Shown here: positions 31,659-39,380 of the stretch, one piece after another
Layout: every line of letters begins with the position of its first letter
How positions within the stretch are numbered: the first letter of the stretch is position 1
DNA from: Eggerthella sinensis
GTDB lineage: Bacteria > Actinomycetota > Coriobacteriia > Coriobacteriales > Eggerthellaceae
DNA length: 64,000 nucleotides
Assembly: GCF_003339815.1 (NCBI RefSeq)
Contig: NZ_PPTT01000006.1
Span: forward strand, 1-64,000
Direction: 5' to 3'
Translations under genes and position numbers: made by a program
Notes under the pieces: model-generated
The model's input: only the letters and a program-made list of their open reading frames with translations
What the model was told of the DNA's origin: nothing
Database searches by the model: none

Positions 31659-32510
31659 TTATATAAGAGGATAGCTTCCCAGCACCTTCACCTCGCGCAG
31701 CTTGAGGCGCAGGCAGTTGAGGGCGGTTTGCGTGGCCAGGTCGTTCGCCGAGCCCTCGAACTCGATGAAGAACATGTAGTCGCCGAGCGCCTGCTTGGTG
31801 GGGCGCGACTGGATCATCGACAGGTTGATGCCGGCATAGGCGAACTCCGACAGGATCATATGCAGCGTGCCGGCCTTGTCCACCTGCAAGAACAGCGCGA
31901 GCGACGTCTTCTTGCGGTCGCTGCGGAACACCTGGGGATGCCCCTGGCGGCCGATGAGCGCGAACGACGTCTGGTTGCCGAAGTGGTCCTCGATGTCGCG
32001 CTCGCGCACGACGGCGCCGTACAGCTCGGCGGCGAACGCGTTCGCGATGCTCGCGACATGCTTGTCGCCGGCGGCCAAGCGCGCGCTCTCGGCGGTGGAC
32101 GAAGTGGTGATGCTCGCGCGCCCCGGCAACCGCTCGTTGAGGAAGCGGCGGCATTGGGCGAGGCCCTGAGCGTGCGAGGCCACCGTGGTCACGTCCTCGA
32201 GCTTCGCGTCAGGGTGCATCACGAGGCAGTGGTGGATGTCCAGCACGTGCTCGCCGAGTATGTTGGCCGTGCTTTTGAACGCGAAGTTGTCGAGCGTGGC
32301 CGTGACCGAGCCTTCGAGCGAGTTCTCTTTGGCAACGACGCCGAACTCGGTTTTGCCGCGGTCCACGCAATCGAACACCTCGTCGAACGAGGAGCACTCG
32401 AGCAGCTGGGGTTCGTCGATGCCGAGCCGCTTCGCAAACGCTCGCGCCGCTTCGTCGGAATAGGTACCGGCGGGGCCGAGGTATGCGATGACGGGGTCGG
32501 TTGAAGCCAT
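31659..32510 (-). CDS. pheA: Prephenate dehydratase
   Basis: A 283-residue monofunctional prephenate dehydratase that turns prephenate into phenylpyruvate for phenylalanine synthesis. The catalytic domain starts with AYLGPAGTYSDEAA and contains ENSLEGSVTATLD, the TTSSTAESARLAA motif with the catalytic Thr, and GNQTSFALIG. A C-terminal ACT domain (SLALFLQVDKAGTLHMILSE, then SMIQSRPTKQALGDYMFFIE) provides feedback control by phenylalanine. AAGGA lies before the ATG at 32510; a longer in-frame start at 32561 has no support. It stands alone between mntP and the hydrogenase operon. Confidence 0.93.
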   Translation of the reverse strand: MASTDPVIAYLGPAGTYSDEAARAFAKRLGIDEPQLLECSSFDEVFDCVDRGKTEFGVVAKENSLEGSVTATLDNFAFKSTANILGEHVLDIHHCLVMHPDAKLEDVTTVASHAQGLAQCRRFLNERLPGRASITTSSTAESARLAAGDKHVASIANAFAAELYGAVVRERDIEDHFGNQTSFALIGRQGHPQVFRSDRKKTSLALFLQVDKAGTLHMILSEFAYAGINLSMIQSRPTKQALGDYMFFIEFEGSANDLATQTALNCLRLKLREVKVLGSYPLI

Positions 32511-32670
32511 GGTCCAATCCTTCTGTCGGGGGTTCTCGATTATCGGAGCATGTGCTATCATACCCGACTCACGACGAGATGAACGGCAGTGAACGAGAAA
32601 CCAACGAGAGTTCTCACGCTTTGAACGCTATGCATACAGAGGCGCGAATTTGACCTCCTCTTGCATGAAA

Positions 32671-32700
32671 TTGAGTAAACAAGCCAACGAAGTGTATAAC
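32671..32700 (+). promoter_or_regulatory. Promoter of the [NiFe] hydrogenase operon
   Basis: TTGAGT (32671-32676) and TATAAC (32695-32700) are separated by 18 bases. The predicted start lies within the inverted repeat at 32703-32730, giving a leader of about 145 bases. Confidence 0.5.
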
Positions 32701-32702
32701 TC

Positions 32703-32730
32703 ATGTTACGCAAATGTTGAACCGTAACAT
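32703..32730. promoter_or_regulatory. Inverted repeat at the hydrogenase transcription start
   Basis: ATGTTACG (32703-32710) and CGTAACAT (32723-32730) are exact reverse complements with a 12-base spacer, immediately downstream of the -10. The position fits a repressor operator; as RNA it would be a weak 5' hairpin. Confidence 0.55.
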
Positions 32731-32853
32731 TTTTGCGCCATTTGCGGGTCAAACGTTGCGCTCGCGCCCATGCTGTGCGTTTTATTTCTGGAGTCGTGGA
32801 AAATACACAATCAGCAAGCATTGGAAGACGAGAGCACCTGAGGAGGTGTGCAC

Positions 32854-34086
32854 ATGGAAACAGAGGCCACAGTTTCAGAGTTTCAGAATATGCTGTCTGC
32901 TCGCGGCGTCAGCCGCCGCAGCTTCATGAAACTTTGCGGCGCCGTTGCGGTCGCGGCCGGATTGTCCGAGCTCGCTGCTCCGCGCGTGGCGCAGGCCCTC
33001 GAGAAGTCCGTGATCGGCGCAACGAAGGGAAAGCTGTATCCGGTTATCTGGATCGAAGGCGCGTCGTGCACGGGATGTACCGAGTCGTTTGCGCAGGTTG
33101 AGACGCCGGATGCGGCTTCGATCGTGCTGGACATGATCTCGCTCAACTACTCTGAGACCCTGTCGGCGGCTGCCGGCTGGTCGATGGAGGAAGCCAAGGA
33201 GCAGACGATCGAGGCCGGCAACTACATCCTCGTGTACGAGGGCGCTGTGCTGGAAGGCTGGGGCGGGCAGGCGCTGCGCGTCGCCGACAAGCCCGGTACG
33301 GAGCATCTGATCGAGGCTGCCGAGAAGGCCAATGCCGTGGTTGCGCTGGGTTCCTGCGCGGTCAACGGCGGCTGGATGGGCGCGAATCCGAACAGTTCGG
33401 GCGCGCTCGGCGTGCAGGCGTTCCTGAAGAAGGCTGGCATCGAGACGCCGGTCGTGAACGTTCCCGGTTGCCCGGCGAACCCCGAGTGGCTCGTGGCCGT
33501 TCTGGCCGACGTCATCTTCCTTGAGCAGCTTCCCGCGCTCAACAGCGAGAACAAGCCTGCCGGCATCTTCGACCAGACGATCCATGACAACTGCGAGCGT
33601 CGCGGTCACTTCGAGAACGGCGAGTTCGTCTACAAGTTCGGGTCCGAAGAGGAGGCCAAGGGCTACTGCCTGTACCCGCTCGGCTGCCGCGGCCCGCAGA
33701 CGAAGTCGAACTGCGGCGTGGTGCTGTGGAACAACCGTCGCAGCTGGTGCGTGCAGTCCGGCGCTCCCTGCATCGGTTGCTGCGAGGCGAACCCGAACGA
33801 TCCCGGCCAGAACTGGGTCGAGGTCAACACCCCGTTCTACAAGCGCCATCGCGACCTGCGCATCGGCGACTGGATGGTGCAGCCCGGCACGATCGCGCTC
33901 GGCATCACCGGCATCCTGGCTGCGGCCCTCGTGGTGCACGGCTTCGGCATGAAGCTCACCGGCCGTATGGACGGCGGCGCCGACTTCGAGAAGGTGCGCG
34001 GTTGGGACGCGAAGCATCCCGACAAGTCCATCGGCAAGTACGACGAGGCCGATCTGAAATCCGACGACAAAAAAGAAGGGAGGTAA
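32854..34086 (+). CDS. hyaA: [NiFe] hydrogenase small subunit, Tat-exported
   Basis: A 410-residue small subunit. The Tat motif SRRSFMK is at 20-26, followed by a hydrophobic stretch to about residue 50. IWIEGASCTGCTESF holds the first cysteines of the proximal 4Fe-4S cluster. Further ligands lie in ALGSCAVNGG and NVPGCPANPEW, and the C-terminal cluster-binding part has CLYPLGCRGPQTKSNCG and SGAPCIGCCEANP. A C-terminal membrane helix (TIALGITGILAAALVVHGFG) anchors it. The ATG at 32854 has AGGAGG 7 bases upstream. It is the first gene of the operon and passes electrons from the large subunit to the cytochrome b. Group 1 (membrane-bound uptake) type; the Coriobacteriia-type 1i subgroup is plausible. 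Confidence 0.94.
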   Translation: METEATVSEFQNMLSARGVSRRSFMKLCGAVAVAAGLSELAAPRVAQALEKSVIGATKGKLYPVIWIEGASCTGCTESFAQVETPDAASIVLDMISLNYSETLSAAAGWSMEEAKEQTIEAGNYILVYEGAVLEGWGGQALRVADKPGTEHLIEAAEKANAVVALGSCAVNGGWMGANPNSSGALGVQAFLKKAGIETPVVNVPGCPANPEWLVAVLADVIFLEQLPALNSENKPAGIFDQTIHDNCERRGHFENGEFVYKFGSEEEAKGYCLYPLGCRGPQTKSNCGVVLWNNRRSWCVQSGAPCIGCCEANPNDPGQNWVEVNTPFYKRHRDLRIGDWMVQPGTIALGITGILAAALVVHGFGMKLTGRMDGGADFEKVRGWDAKHPDKSIGKYDEADLKSDDKKEGR

Positions 34087-34092
34087 GCCCAC

Positions 34093-35757
34093 ATGACTCG
34101 TTCAGTCATCGACCCGATCACCCGCATCGAAGGCCATCTTCGCGTTGAGATGGAAGTGACCAACGGCAAGGTCTCCGACGCATGGGTGTCCGGCGGCTGC
34201 TTCCGCGGCATGGAAATGGTCGTGGAGAACCGCACGCCCGAAGACGCTGCGCAGATCGTGCAGCGCATCTGCGGCGTGTGCCCGGTGTCCCACGCTCACT
34301 CGTCGGCCATCGCCGCCGAGAAAGCTTACGGCATCCAGATCTCGAACAACGCGCGTATCATCCGCAACATGCTCGAGGGCGCGCAGTTCCTGCACAGCCA
34401 CATCCTGTGGTTCTACAACCTGGCTGCCCTCGACTACGTGAACCCGCTCAATGCGCTCAAGGCCGACCCGGCGGACGCCTACGATCTCGCCCAGGCTGCC
34501 GGCACGTCCATGAACAGCGACTTCGTCGCGCTCAAGGAGCGTCTTGCGAACTTCGCCGACAACGGCCAGCTGTCCATCTTCTCCGGCAACTGGTTCGACG
34601 CCGAAGAGGGCACGGCTTACCAGCTGCCGCCCGAGCTCGACCTCATCTGCACGGCGCACTACCTCGAGGCGCTCACCATGCAGGCGAAGGCCTCGCAGAT
34701 CTCCGCCATCATCGGCGGCAAGATGCCGCACGTCATGACGCTCGTCCCCGGCGGCACCGCTTTCGTGCCCACCGATCAGAAGCTCGATGAGCTCAAGGGC
34801 CTCGTCGACGAGATCTACACCTGGGTCGAATCCACCATGATCCCCGACACCTTGGCTATCGCGCCGTACTACATCGACGCGCTCAACTGGGGCAAGGGCT
34901 GCGGCCGCTACGTGGCCTGGGGCGTCTTCGAGGGCCAGGGCGACTACAGCAGCTACACCGAGCAGATGGCGAACCGCTACCTGCCCATGGGCGTCATCGA
35001 CGACAAGCTCAACCTGTCCGACGTGCAGGAGAACCTCATCACCGAGTACATGGGTCACTCCTGGTACGAGGGCGAGGAAACCTTCGAGTCGCCGTACTTC
35101 ATCACGAAGCCGGACTTCACCGAGTACAACGTCGAAGATCGCTACACGTGGGTCAAGTGCCCCGCGTACGACGGCAAGCCCTACGAGGCCGGCGGACTTT
35201 CCCGCATCCTGGCAGCGTACAAGCGCAACGTGCCGTTCGTGGTCGAGCAGGTCGACGGCCTTCTCGAGGCTCTCGGCGCTCCCGGCCAGATCGGCGTCGC
35301 GCAGTCGACGCTCGGCCGTACCGCCGTTCGCCAGATCGAGACGCTCTACATCGCCGGCCTCATGAAGGACTGGGTTGCCGAGCTCATCGAGGCGCTCAAG
35401 AGCGGCGACAGCGAGTACTTCCGCGAGCCTGCCACCATCACCGGTGCCGGCACGGGCTTCTGGGAAGCTCCCCGCGGCGCGCTTTACCACTCCGAAAGCG
35501 TCAAGGACGGCAAGATCGAGGGCTACCAGATCATCATCCCGACGACCTGGAACCTCGCGCCGATCAACGCCAACGGCGAGCACGGTCCGATGGAGCAGGC
35601 GCTCATCGGCAACCCGGTGGGCGACATCGAGAAGCCGATCAACGCGCTGCGCACGGTTCACAGCTTCGACCCCTGCACGGCGTGCGCGGTGCACATCACC
35701 GAGCCGGCGACGGGCAAGAGCTTCGAGACCGTCACGAGCCCCTGGGGGGTGAAGTAA
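34093..35757 (+). CDS. hyaB: [NiFe] hydrogenase large (catalytic) subunit
   Basis: A 554-residue large subunit with an intact NiFe site. The L1 motif RICGVCPVSH supplies Cys60 and Cys63, and the L2 motif DPCTACAVH supplies Cys528 and Cys531. A 20-residue tail after His534 should be cut off by the maturation protease (likely 37804-38334) once nickel is inserted. The early VIDPITRIEGHLRVE and GCFRGMEMVVENR segments are typical. It has no signal peptide and would be co-exported with the small subunit. It starts 7 bases after that gene. Its role is H2 oxidation feeding the quinone pool. Confidence 0.95.
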   Translation: MTRSVIDPITRIEGHLRVEMEVTNGKVSDAWVSGGCFRGMEMVVENRTPEDAAQIVQRICGVCPVSHAHSSAIAAEKAYGIQISNNARIIRNMLEGAQFLHSHILWFYNLAALDYVNPLNALKADPADAYDLAQAAGTSMNSDFVALKERLANFADNGQLSIFSGNWFDAEEGTAYQLPPELDLICTAHYLEALTMQAKASQISAIIGGKMPHVMTLVPGGTAFVPTDQKLDELKGLVDEIYTWVESTMIPDTLAIAPYYIDALNWGKGCGRYVAWGVFEGQGDYSSYTEQMANRYLPMGVIDDKLNLSDVQENLITEYMGHSWYEGEETFESPYFITKPDFTEYNVEDRYTWVKCPAYDGKPYEAGGLSRILAAYKRNVPFVVEQVDGLLEALGAPGQIGVAQSTLGRTAVRQIETLYIAGLMKDWVAELIEALKSGDSEYFREPATITGAGTGFWEAPRGALYHSESVKDGKIEGYQIIIPTTWNLAPINANGEHGPMEQALIGNPVGDIEKPINALRTVHSFDPCTACAVHITEPATGKSFETVTSPWGVK

Positions 35758-35758
35758 C

Positions 35759-36457
35759 ATGGCGCACTTGGCACACTACCGCGAAGCGCATCCGATGCCC
35801 TTCGTCATCACGCACTGGATCAACCTCGTGGCTATGATCCTCCTGATCATCACGGGCTTCAGCATCCACTTCCCGTTCTGGGGCGGCTTCATGGGCATCG
35901 CTCGCGGCGTCCATGTGTTCATGGGCTTCGTGCTGTTCATCAACTGCATCGTCCGCGTGATCATGGCCTTCTTCGTGAAGTCCGCGCCGGACGGCGGCAC
36001 CCGCTACCAGGTCACGGACTTCAAGACGTGGCTGCCGCAGGCTGACAACCGTCACCAGCTGGGCGCGTGGATTCGCTACTACCTGTTCTTCAAGAAGGAT
36101 CACCCGCTGGGCGCCAAGCTCGGCGTGCCGCAGAAGATCAGCTACCTGGCCATCCCCATCCTCATCATCGTGATGTTCTACACGGGCCTGTGCCTGTGGA
36201 ACCCGACGATGAACCTCGCGTTCTTCGCGGGCGGCACCGATCTGGTGGGCGGCCTCATGTCGATGCGCATCATCCACTACTTCATGATGTACGTCTTCAT
36301 CTGCTTCATGTTCATCCATGTGTACCTGGCGAACATCGAGGGCATCTCCCCGACGCTCCTCATGTTCTTCTGGAAAGAGCACGGCGGTTTGGTCTACGAC
36401 CCCGAGAAGCACACCATCGTGGGCGAGGACGACCTCCATCACAACGAGAAGGCATAA
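35759..36457 (+). CDS. hyaC: [NiFe] hydrogenase cytochrome b subunit
   Basis: A 232-residue HyaC/HupC-type membrane protein with four main helices: HWINLVAMILLIITGFSIHF, VHVFMGFVLFINCIVRVIMAF, YLAIPILIIVMFYTGLCLW and IIHYFMMYVFICFMFIHVYL. Histidines in helices 1, 2 and 4 fit b-heme ligands. The start codon follows the large-subunit stop by one base. It carries electrons from the small subunit to menaquinone. A strong terminator follows, so the structural operon is hyaABC. Confidence 0.93.
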   Translation: MAHLAHYREAHPMPFVITHWINLVAMILLIITGFSIHFPFWGGFMGIARGVHVFMGFVLFINCIVRVIMAFFVKSAPDGGTRYQVTDFKTWLPQADNRHQLGAWIRYYLFFKKDHPLGAKLGVPQKISYLAIPILIIVMFYTGLCLWNPTMNLAFFAGGTDLVGGLMSMRIIHYFMMYVFICFMFIHVYLANIEGISPTLLMFFWKEHGGLVYDPEKHTIVGEDDLHHNEKA

Positions 36458-36473
36458 GCTGCTCGTAGGTTAA

Positions 36474-36512
36474 GCAAGAAGGCCCGGGAAACCGGGCCTT
36501 CTTGCTTTGTTG
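36474..36512 (+). terminator. Rho-independent terminator of the hydrogenase operon
   Basis: GCAAGAAGGCCCGG (36474-36487) pairs perfectly with 36492-36505 around a four-base loop, followed by TTTGTT. It ends the hyaABC transcript. Confidence 0.9.
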
Positions 36513-36577
36513 GGGAGGGGGCGTTGCGTCCCCGCCTCTGCCTGTGTACCTGCGTCTCCCTCTATTGCATACCCGCT

Positions 36578-36644
36578 CTCCCCCTATTGCGCGCGGTGGA
36601 GCACGTGCGACCTGGTTGTGCTACCCCGCGCGCAATAGGGGGAG
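36578..36644. repeat. Intergenic inverted repeat with 19-base perfect arms
   Basis: CTCCCCCTATTGCGCGCGG (36578-36596) and 36626-36644 are exact reverse complements around a 29-base centre. A partial direct copy of the arm (CTCCCTCTATTGC, 36556-36568) lies just upstream. The region between the hydrogenase terminator and the convergent reductase gene has no coding sequence, and this looks like a REP-type element. Confidence 0.65.
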
Positions 36645-36717
36645 GCGCAGGAAGGGGAGAGGCGAGGGACGGTGCTGGGGGATCAGGGAGCGAGGGTGCG
36701 CTGGGGCCTTGCCTGCG

Positions 36718-37281
36718 CTAGCTGATCTCCTTTTCCACGAACCTAATGAAGGCGTCGGCTTGTTTTTCGAGGTAGGGGGCGGAGGCTTCCAGGCGGAGCT
36801 CGCCGTTTTCGTCGGCTTGGGTGGCGATGTGGGGGATGGTGAGGCGCGGCTTGTTCATCACGTGCGCGTCGAGGAAGCTCAGCATGTTCACGAGCTGATC
36901 CTGGGCGTGCGCAGCGCCGCTCATGCCGATGCTGGCCCCGGCGAGGGCGAACGGCTTCTCCCCGAGCACCTGGGCTTCGGTGGCGCTCACGGGGCGCGAG
37001 AGCCAGTCGAGGAGGTTCTTCAAGGGGCCCGGTATGGCGTGGTTGTATTCGGGGCTGAACAGCCAGATGCCGTCGGCCTCCCGCACGGCATCGCGCACGC
37101 GCGTGACGGCCTCGGGAGCCGGATGCTCGATATCCTGGTTCATCAGGGGCACGTCGTCCCAGACGAGCAGGTCGAACTCCACTTCGGGATGGCGCTCGTT
37201 CACGACGGCGCGGGCCGCTTCGGCCAGTTGCCGGTTGTAGCTGTGCTCGCGCAGCGATCCGGCGATTGCCAGCAGCTTCAT
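36718..37281 (-). CDS. NAD(P)H-dependent FMN reductase family flavoprotein
   Basis: A 187-residue flavodoxin-fold reductase. The N-terminal phosphate-binding loop GSLREHSYNRQLA and the SPEYNHAIPGPLKNLLDWLS motif are family hallmarks for FMN binding. It likely reduces flavins, quinones or azo/nitro compounds with NAD(P)H in the cytoplasm. It interrupts the hydrogenase locus on the opposite strand, so it is probably regulated on its own. The start is the ATG at 37281, preceded by GGAGAGAG. Confidence 0.9.
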   Translation of the reverse strand: MKLLAIAGSLREHSYNRQLAEAARAVVNERHPEVEFDLLVWDDVPLMNQDIEHPAPEAVTRVRDAVREADGIWLFSPEYNHAIPGPLKNLLDWLSRPVSATEAQVLGEKPFALAGASIGMSGAAHAQDQLVNMLSFLDAHVMNKPRLTIPHIATQADENGELRLEASAPYLEKQADAFIRFVEKEIS

Positions 37282-37378
37282 GCTCTCTCCTTCCGCTCGG
37301 CTAAAGCCCCCTCGTGTGCGGGGCTACCTCGTCTATAATGGCAGAGAATCATACGGAGTGCGAAAGGGATATCGAATT

Positions 37379-37807
37379 GTGACTGAATTGACCGACGAAC
37401 AGATCGCGCGCGAGGAGCGCTTCCTCGAAGGCATCCCCCGGCTCAACATCGGCGCGCTGTTCCTGCCGCCCATCTGGGGACCGGCGCACGGCATGTGGGC
37501 CACCATCCTGTTCTATCCCATCTGGCTGTTCGCCGACAACACGTTCTACGCCGCATTCACCGAGCGCACGCCGCTCGCCATCGTCATCGCGACGCTCGTG
37601 TTCTTGACGCTCACGGCGGGCACGGTGGCGTTCGCCATCCTGGGCCAGCCGTTCGCGGCGCATCGGGCCGCCAGCCTCGGCCAGGACAAAGAGGCCTACC
37701 TCAAGCGCGAGCGTATCTGGGGCATCGTCTGCGTGGCGGCGGGCGTCGTCATGCTGGCGGCGGCCACGTACTACAACCTGGTCATCCGCCCGACGGTGGG
37801 TGCATGA
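37379..37807 (+). CDS. Small three-helix membrane protein coupled to the hydrogenase maturation protease
   Basis: A 142-residue protein with an acidic N-terminal stretch (TELTDEQIAREERFLEG) and three hydrophobic segments, the first of which (LFLPPIWGPAHGMWATILFY) is proline/tryptophan-rich and may be re-entrant. I do not recognise a defined family. The GTG at 37379 follows AAAGGGAT; TATAAT at 37334-37339 is a likely -10. Its stop overlaps the maturation protease start (ATGA), which ties it to hydrogenase assembly or function. Confidence 0.65.
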   Translation: MTELTDEQIAREERFLEGIPRLNIGALFLPPIWGPAHGMWATILFYPIWLFADNTFYAAFTERTPLAIVIATLVFLTLTAGTVAFAILGQPFAAHRAASLGQDKEAYLKRERIWGIVCVAAGVVMLAAATYYNLVIRPTVGA

Positions 37808-38334
37808 TGGGCGACGTCGAAGGAGGGGCCGAAGCGCCGCGCGCCATCGCGGTGTTCTGCGTGGGCAACAAGCTCATGCTCGACGACGGCGTGGGCCCGG
37901 CGGTGTACGAGGAGCTGCTCAAACGCTACGACATCCCCGACAACGTGACGCTGTTCGACTTGGGGTGCCTCACGCTCAACATGATCGACCGGGTGCGCGA
38001 GTACGACGTCATCATCACGGTGGACGCCGTGGACGGCACCGACGCGGAGCCGGGCACGGTGTTCCGCTTCGCGCCCGACGCCATGGCGCGCCATTCGGGC
38101 GCGACGGCCTCGCTGCACGACCTCAAGCTGGTGGACCTGTTCGATGCCGCCACGCTGCTGGGCTACGAGGCCGAGGGCCTCTGCCTGGGCATGCAGGTGG
38201 AGAACCCGTCGCCGGCCATGGTCGCCGTGGGCCTCACGCCGAAGGTGGACGCCGCGCTGCCGCTGCTCGTGGAGACGGTGGCGGGGGAGCTGGCGCGCTT
38301 GGGTTCGCCGCTTAGGGAAAAACCCGCTCGCTAA
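37804..38334 (+). CDS. hyaD: Hydrogenase maturation protease (HyaD/HybD type)
   Basis: A 176-residue endopeptidase that trims the large subunit C terminus after nickel insertion. The early FCVGNKLMLDDGVGPAVYEEL holds the first acidic metal ligand, TLFDLGCLTLNM the second, and TASLHDLKLVDL the histidine ligand of the family. It overlaps the preceding membrane-protein gene by four bases. The matching target, a 20-residue tail after DPCTACAVH, is in the large subunit at 34093-35757. Confidence 0.9.
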   Translation: MMGDVEGGAEAPRAIAVFCVGNKLMLDDGVGPAVYEELLKRYDIPDNVTLFDLGCLTLNMIDRVREYDVIITVDAVDGTDAEPGTVFRFAPDAMARHSGATASLHDLKLVDLFDAATLLGYEAEGLCLGMQVENPSPAMVAVGLTPKVDAALPLLVETVAGELARLGSPLREKPAR

Positions 38335-38453
38335 CACGGGGGAGCCCCGGATTTTCCGTCGAAATCCCGACTAGTATGATCGGATAGCGTATAATTGCTC
38401 AAGCGTTAGTTGAAGCCGGAGTCGTACGAGGGCAAAGGGGTGCCTGAGCAACC

Positions 38454-39380
38454 GTGTTGAGCAAGAGCGAGGTAGGGGATTTCCTTCGGGACATGCCCGT
38501 AGCATTCGTGGTGTTTCGCGTTCTCCCGTCCGATATCGTGTATGCGTACGTCAACGAAGCGGGCGCGTGCATCGAGGGTTTCCGCCGCGAGGAACTGGTG
38601 GGCAAATCGATGCCCCAGGTGTTTCCCGCTGTGGACGCGGCAACGATGGAGGCCGTGCGCATGACGGCCGAGCAGGGGGTCAAGCAGTACTTCACCCGCT
38701 GCATTCCCGGAAGCCGCTATCTTTCCATACAAACCTACCAGCCGCGCCCCGGGTTCTGCGCGTGCGTCCTGCACGATGTGACCGATACGGCGCGCCAGGA
38801 CAACCTGCGCAAAGAGGAGCATCAGCGCCTCGAGCTGCAGGCGACGCGCGATCCGCTGACGGGCTTGTACAACGTGCGCGAGGGTCGCGTCCTCGTGGAG
38901 CGGCAGCTTGCCGAGCCGCGTTGGAAGGGCACGCGCGGCGCGCTGTTCATGTTCGACCTCGACGACTTCAAGCTGGTGAACGACCGGTTCGGCCATGATC
39001 GGGGCGATGCGGTGCTCAAGGGCTTCGCACGCGTGCTCGAGCGCTCCTTCCGGTGCTCCGACATCGTGTTCCGCGCCGGTGGCGACGAGTTCTCCGCGTT
39101 CGTGCCCGACATTCCGTGCGCGTGCGTGGCCGAGCGCATTTGCGCCGACGTGGTGGCGAGCGTCGAGATCCTCAAGGAGAAGTGCGCGGACGTGAGCGTG
39201 AGCATCGGCGTGGCGGTGGGACGTCCCACCCATTCCTACGAATCGTTTTACCGCGCGGCCGATCAGGCCCTCTACGGCATCAAGCGCACGGGCAAGAGCG
39301 CCTACCGCATCGCCGACATGGACGACGTGCGGGCGGAAGACGTGCAGGGACCGACGCCTACGACGCTGCCTGCGGCGTGA
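38454..39380 (+). CDS. PAS-GGDEF diguanylate cyclase
   Basis: A 308-residue protein with an N-terminal PAS domain (about 10-115, with VNEAGACIEGFRREELVGKS) and a C-terminal GGDEF domain (about 135-300). The active-site sequence is FRAGGDEFSAFV, so the catalytic GGDEF is intact and it should make c-di-GMP. The start is probably GTG at 38454; AAAGGGG is upstream at longish spacing, and TTG at 38457 is an alternative. TATAAT (38390-38395) is a likely -10. It is convergent with, and overlaps by 23 bases, the EAL protein at 39358. Confidence 0.87.
   Translation: MLSKSEVGDFLRDMPVAFVVFRVLPSDIVYAYVNEAGACIEGFRREELVGKSMPQVFPAVDAATMEAVRMTAEQGVKQYFTRCIPGSRYLSIQTYQPRPGFCACVLHDVTDTARQDNLRKEEHQRLELQATRDPLTGLYNVREGRVLVERQLAEPRWKGTRGALFMFDLDDFKLVNDRFGHDRGDAVLKGFARVLERSFRCSDIVFRAGGDEFSAFVPDIPCACVAERICADVVASVEILKEKCADVSVSIGVAVGRPTHSYESFYRAADQALYGIKRTGKSAYRIADMDDVRAEDVQGPTPTTLPAA

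Larger units (their letters stand above)
32562..32853. other. Intergenic control region before the hydrogenase operon
   Basis: This AT-richer, non-coding stretch carries the promoter (32671-32700) and inverted repeat (32703-32730) described separately. A second looser pair, GCAAATG (32710-32716) and CATTTGC (32739-32745), overlaps it. The AGGAGG ribosome site of the small subunit gene is at 32841-32846. Confidence 0.6.

Noticed and set aside
31659-32561. Longer start for prephenate dehydratase
   Set aside because: The additional 17 residues precede the normal family start and have no ribosome site; AAGGA sits before the ATG at 32510.
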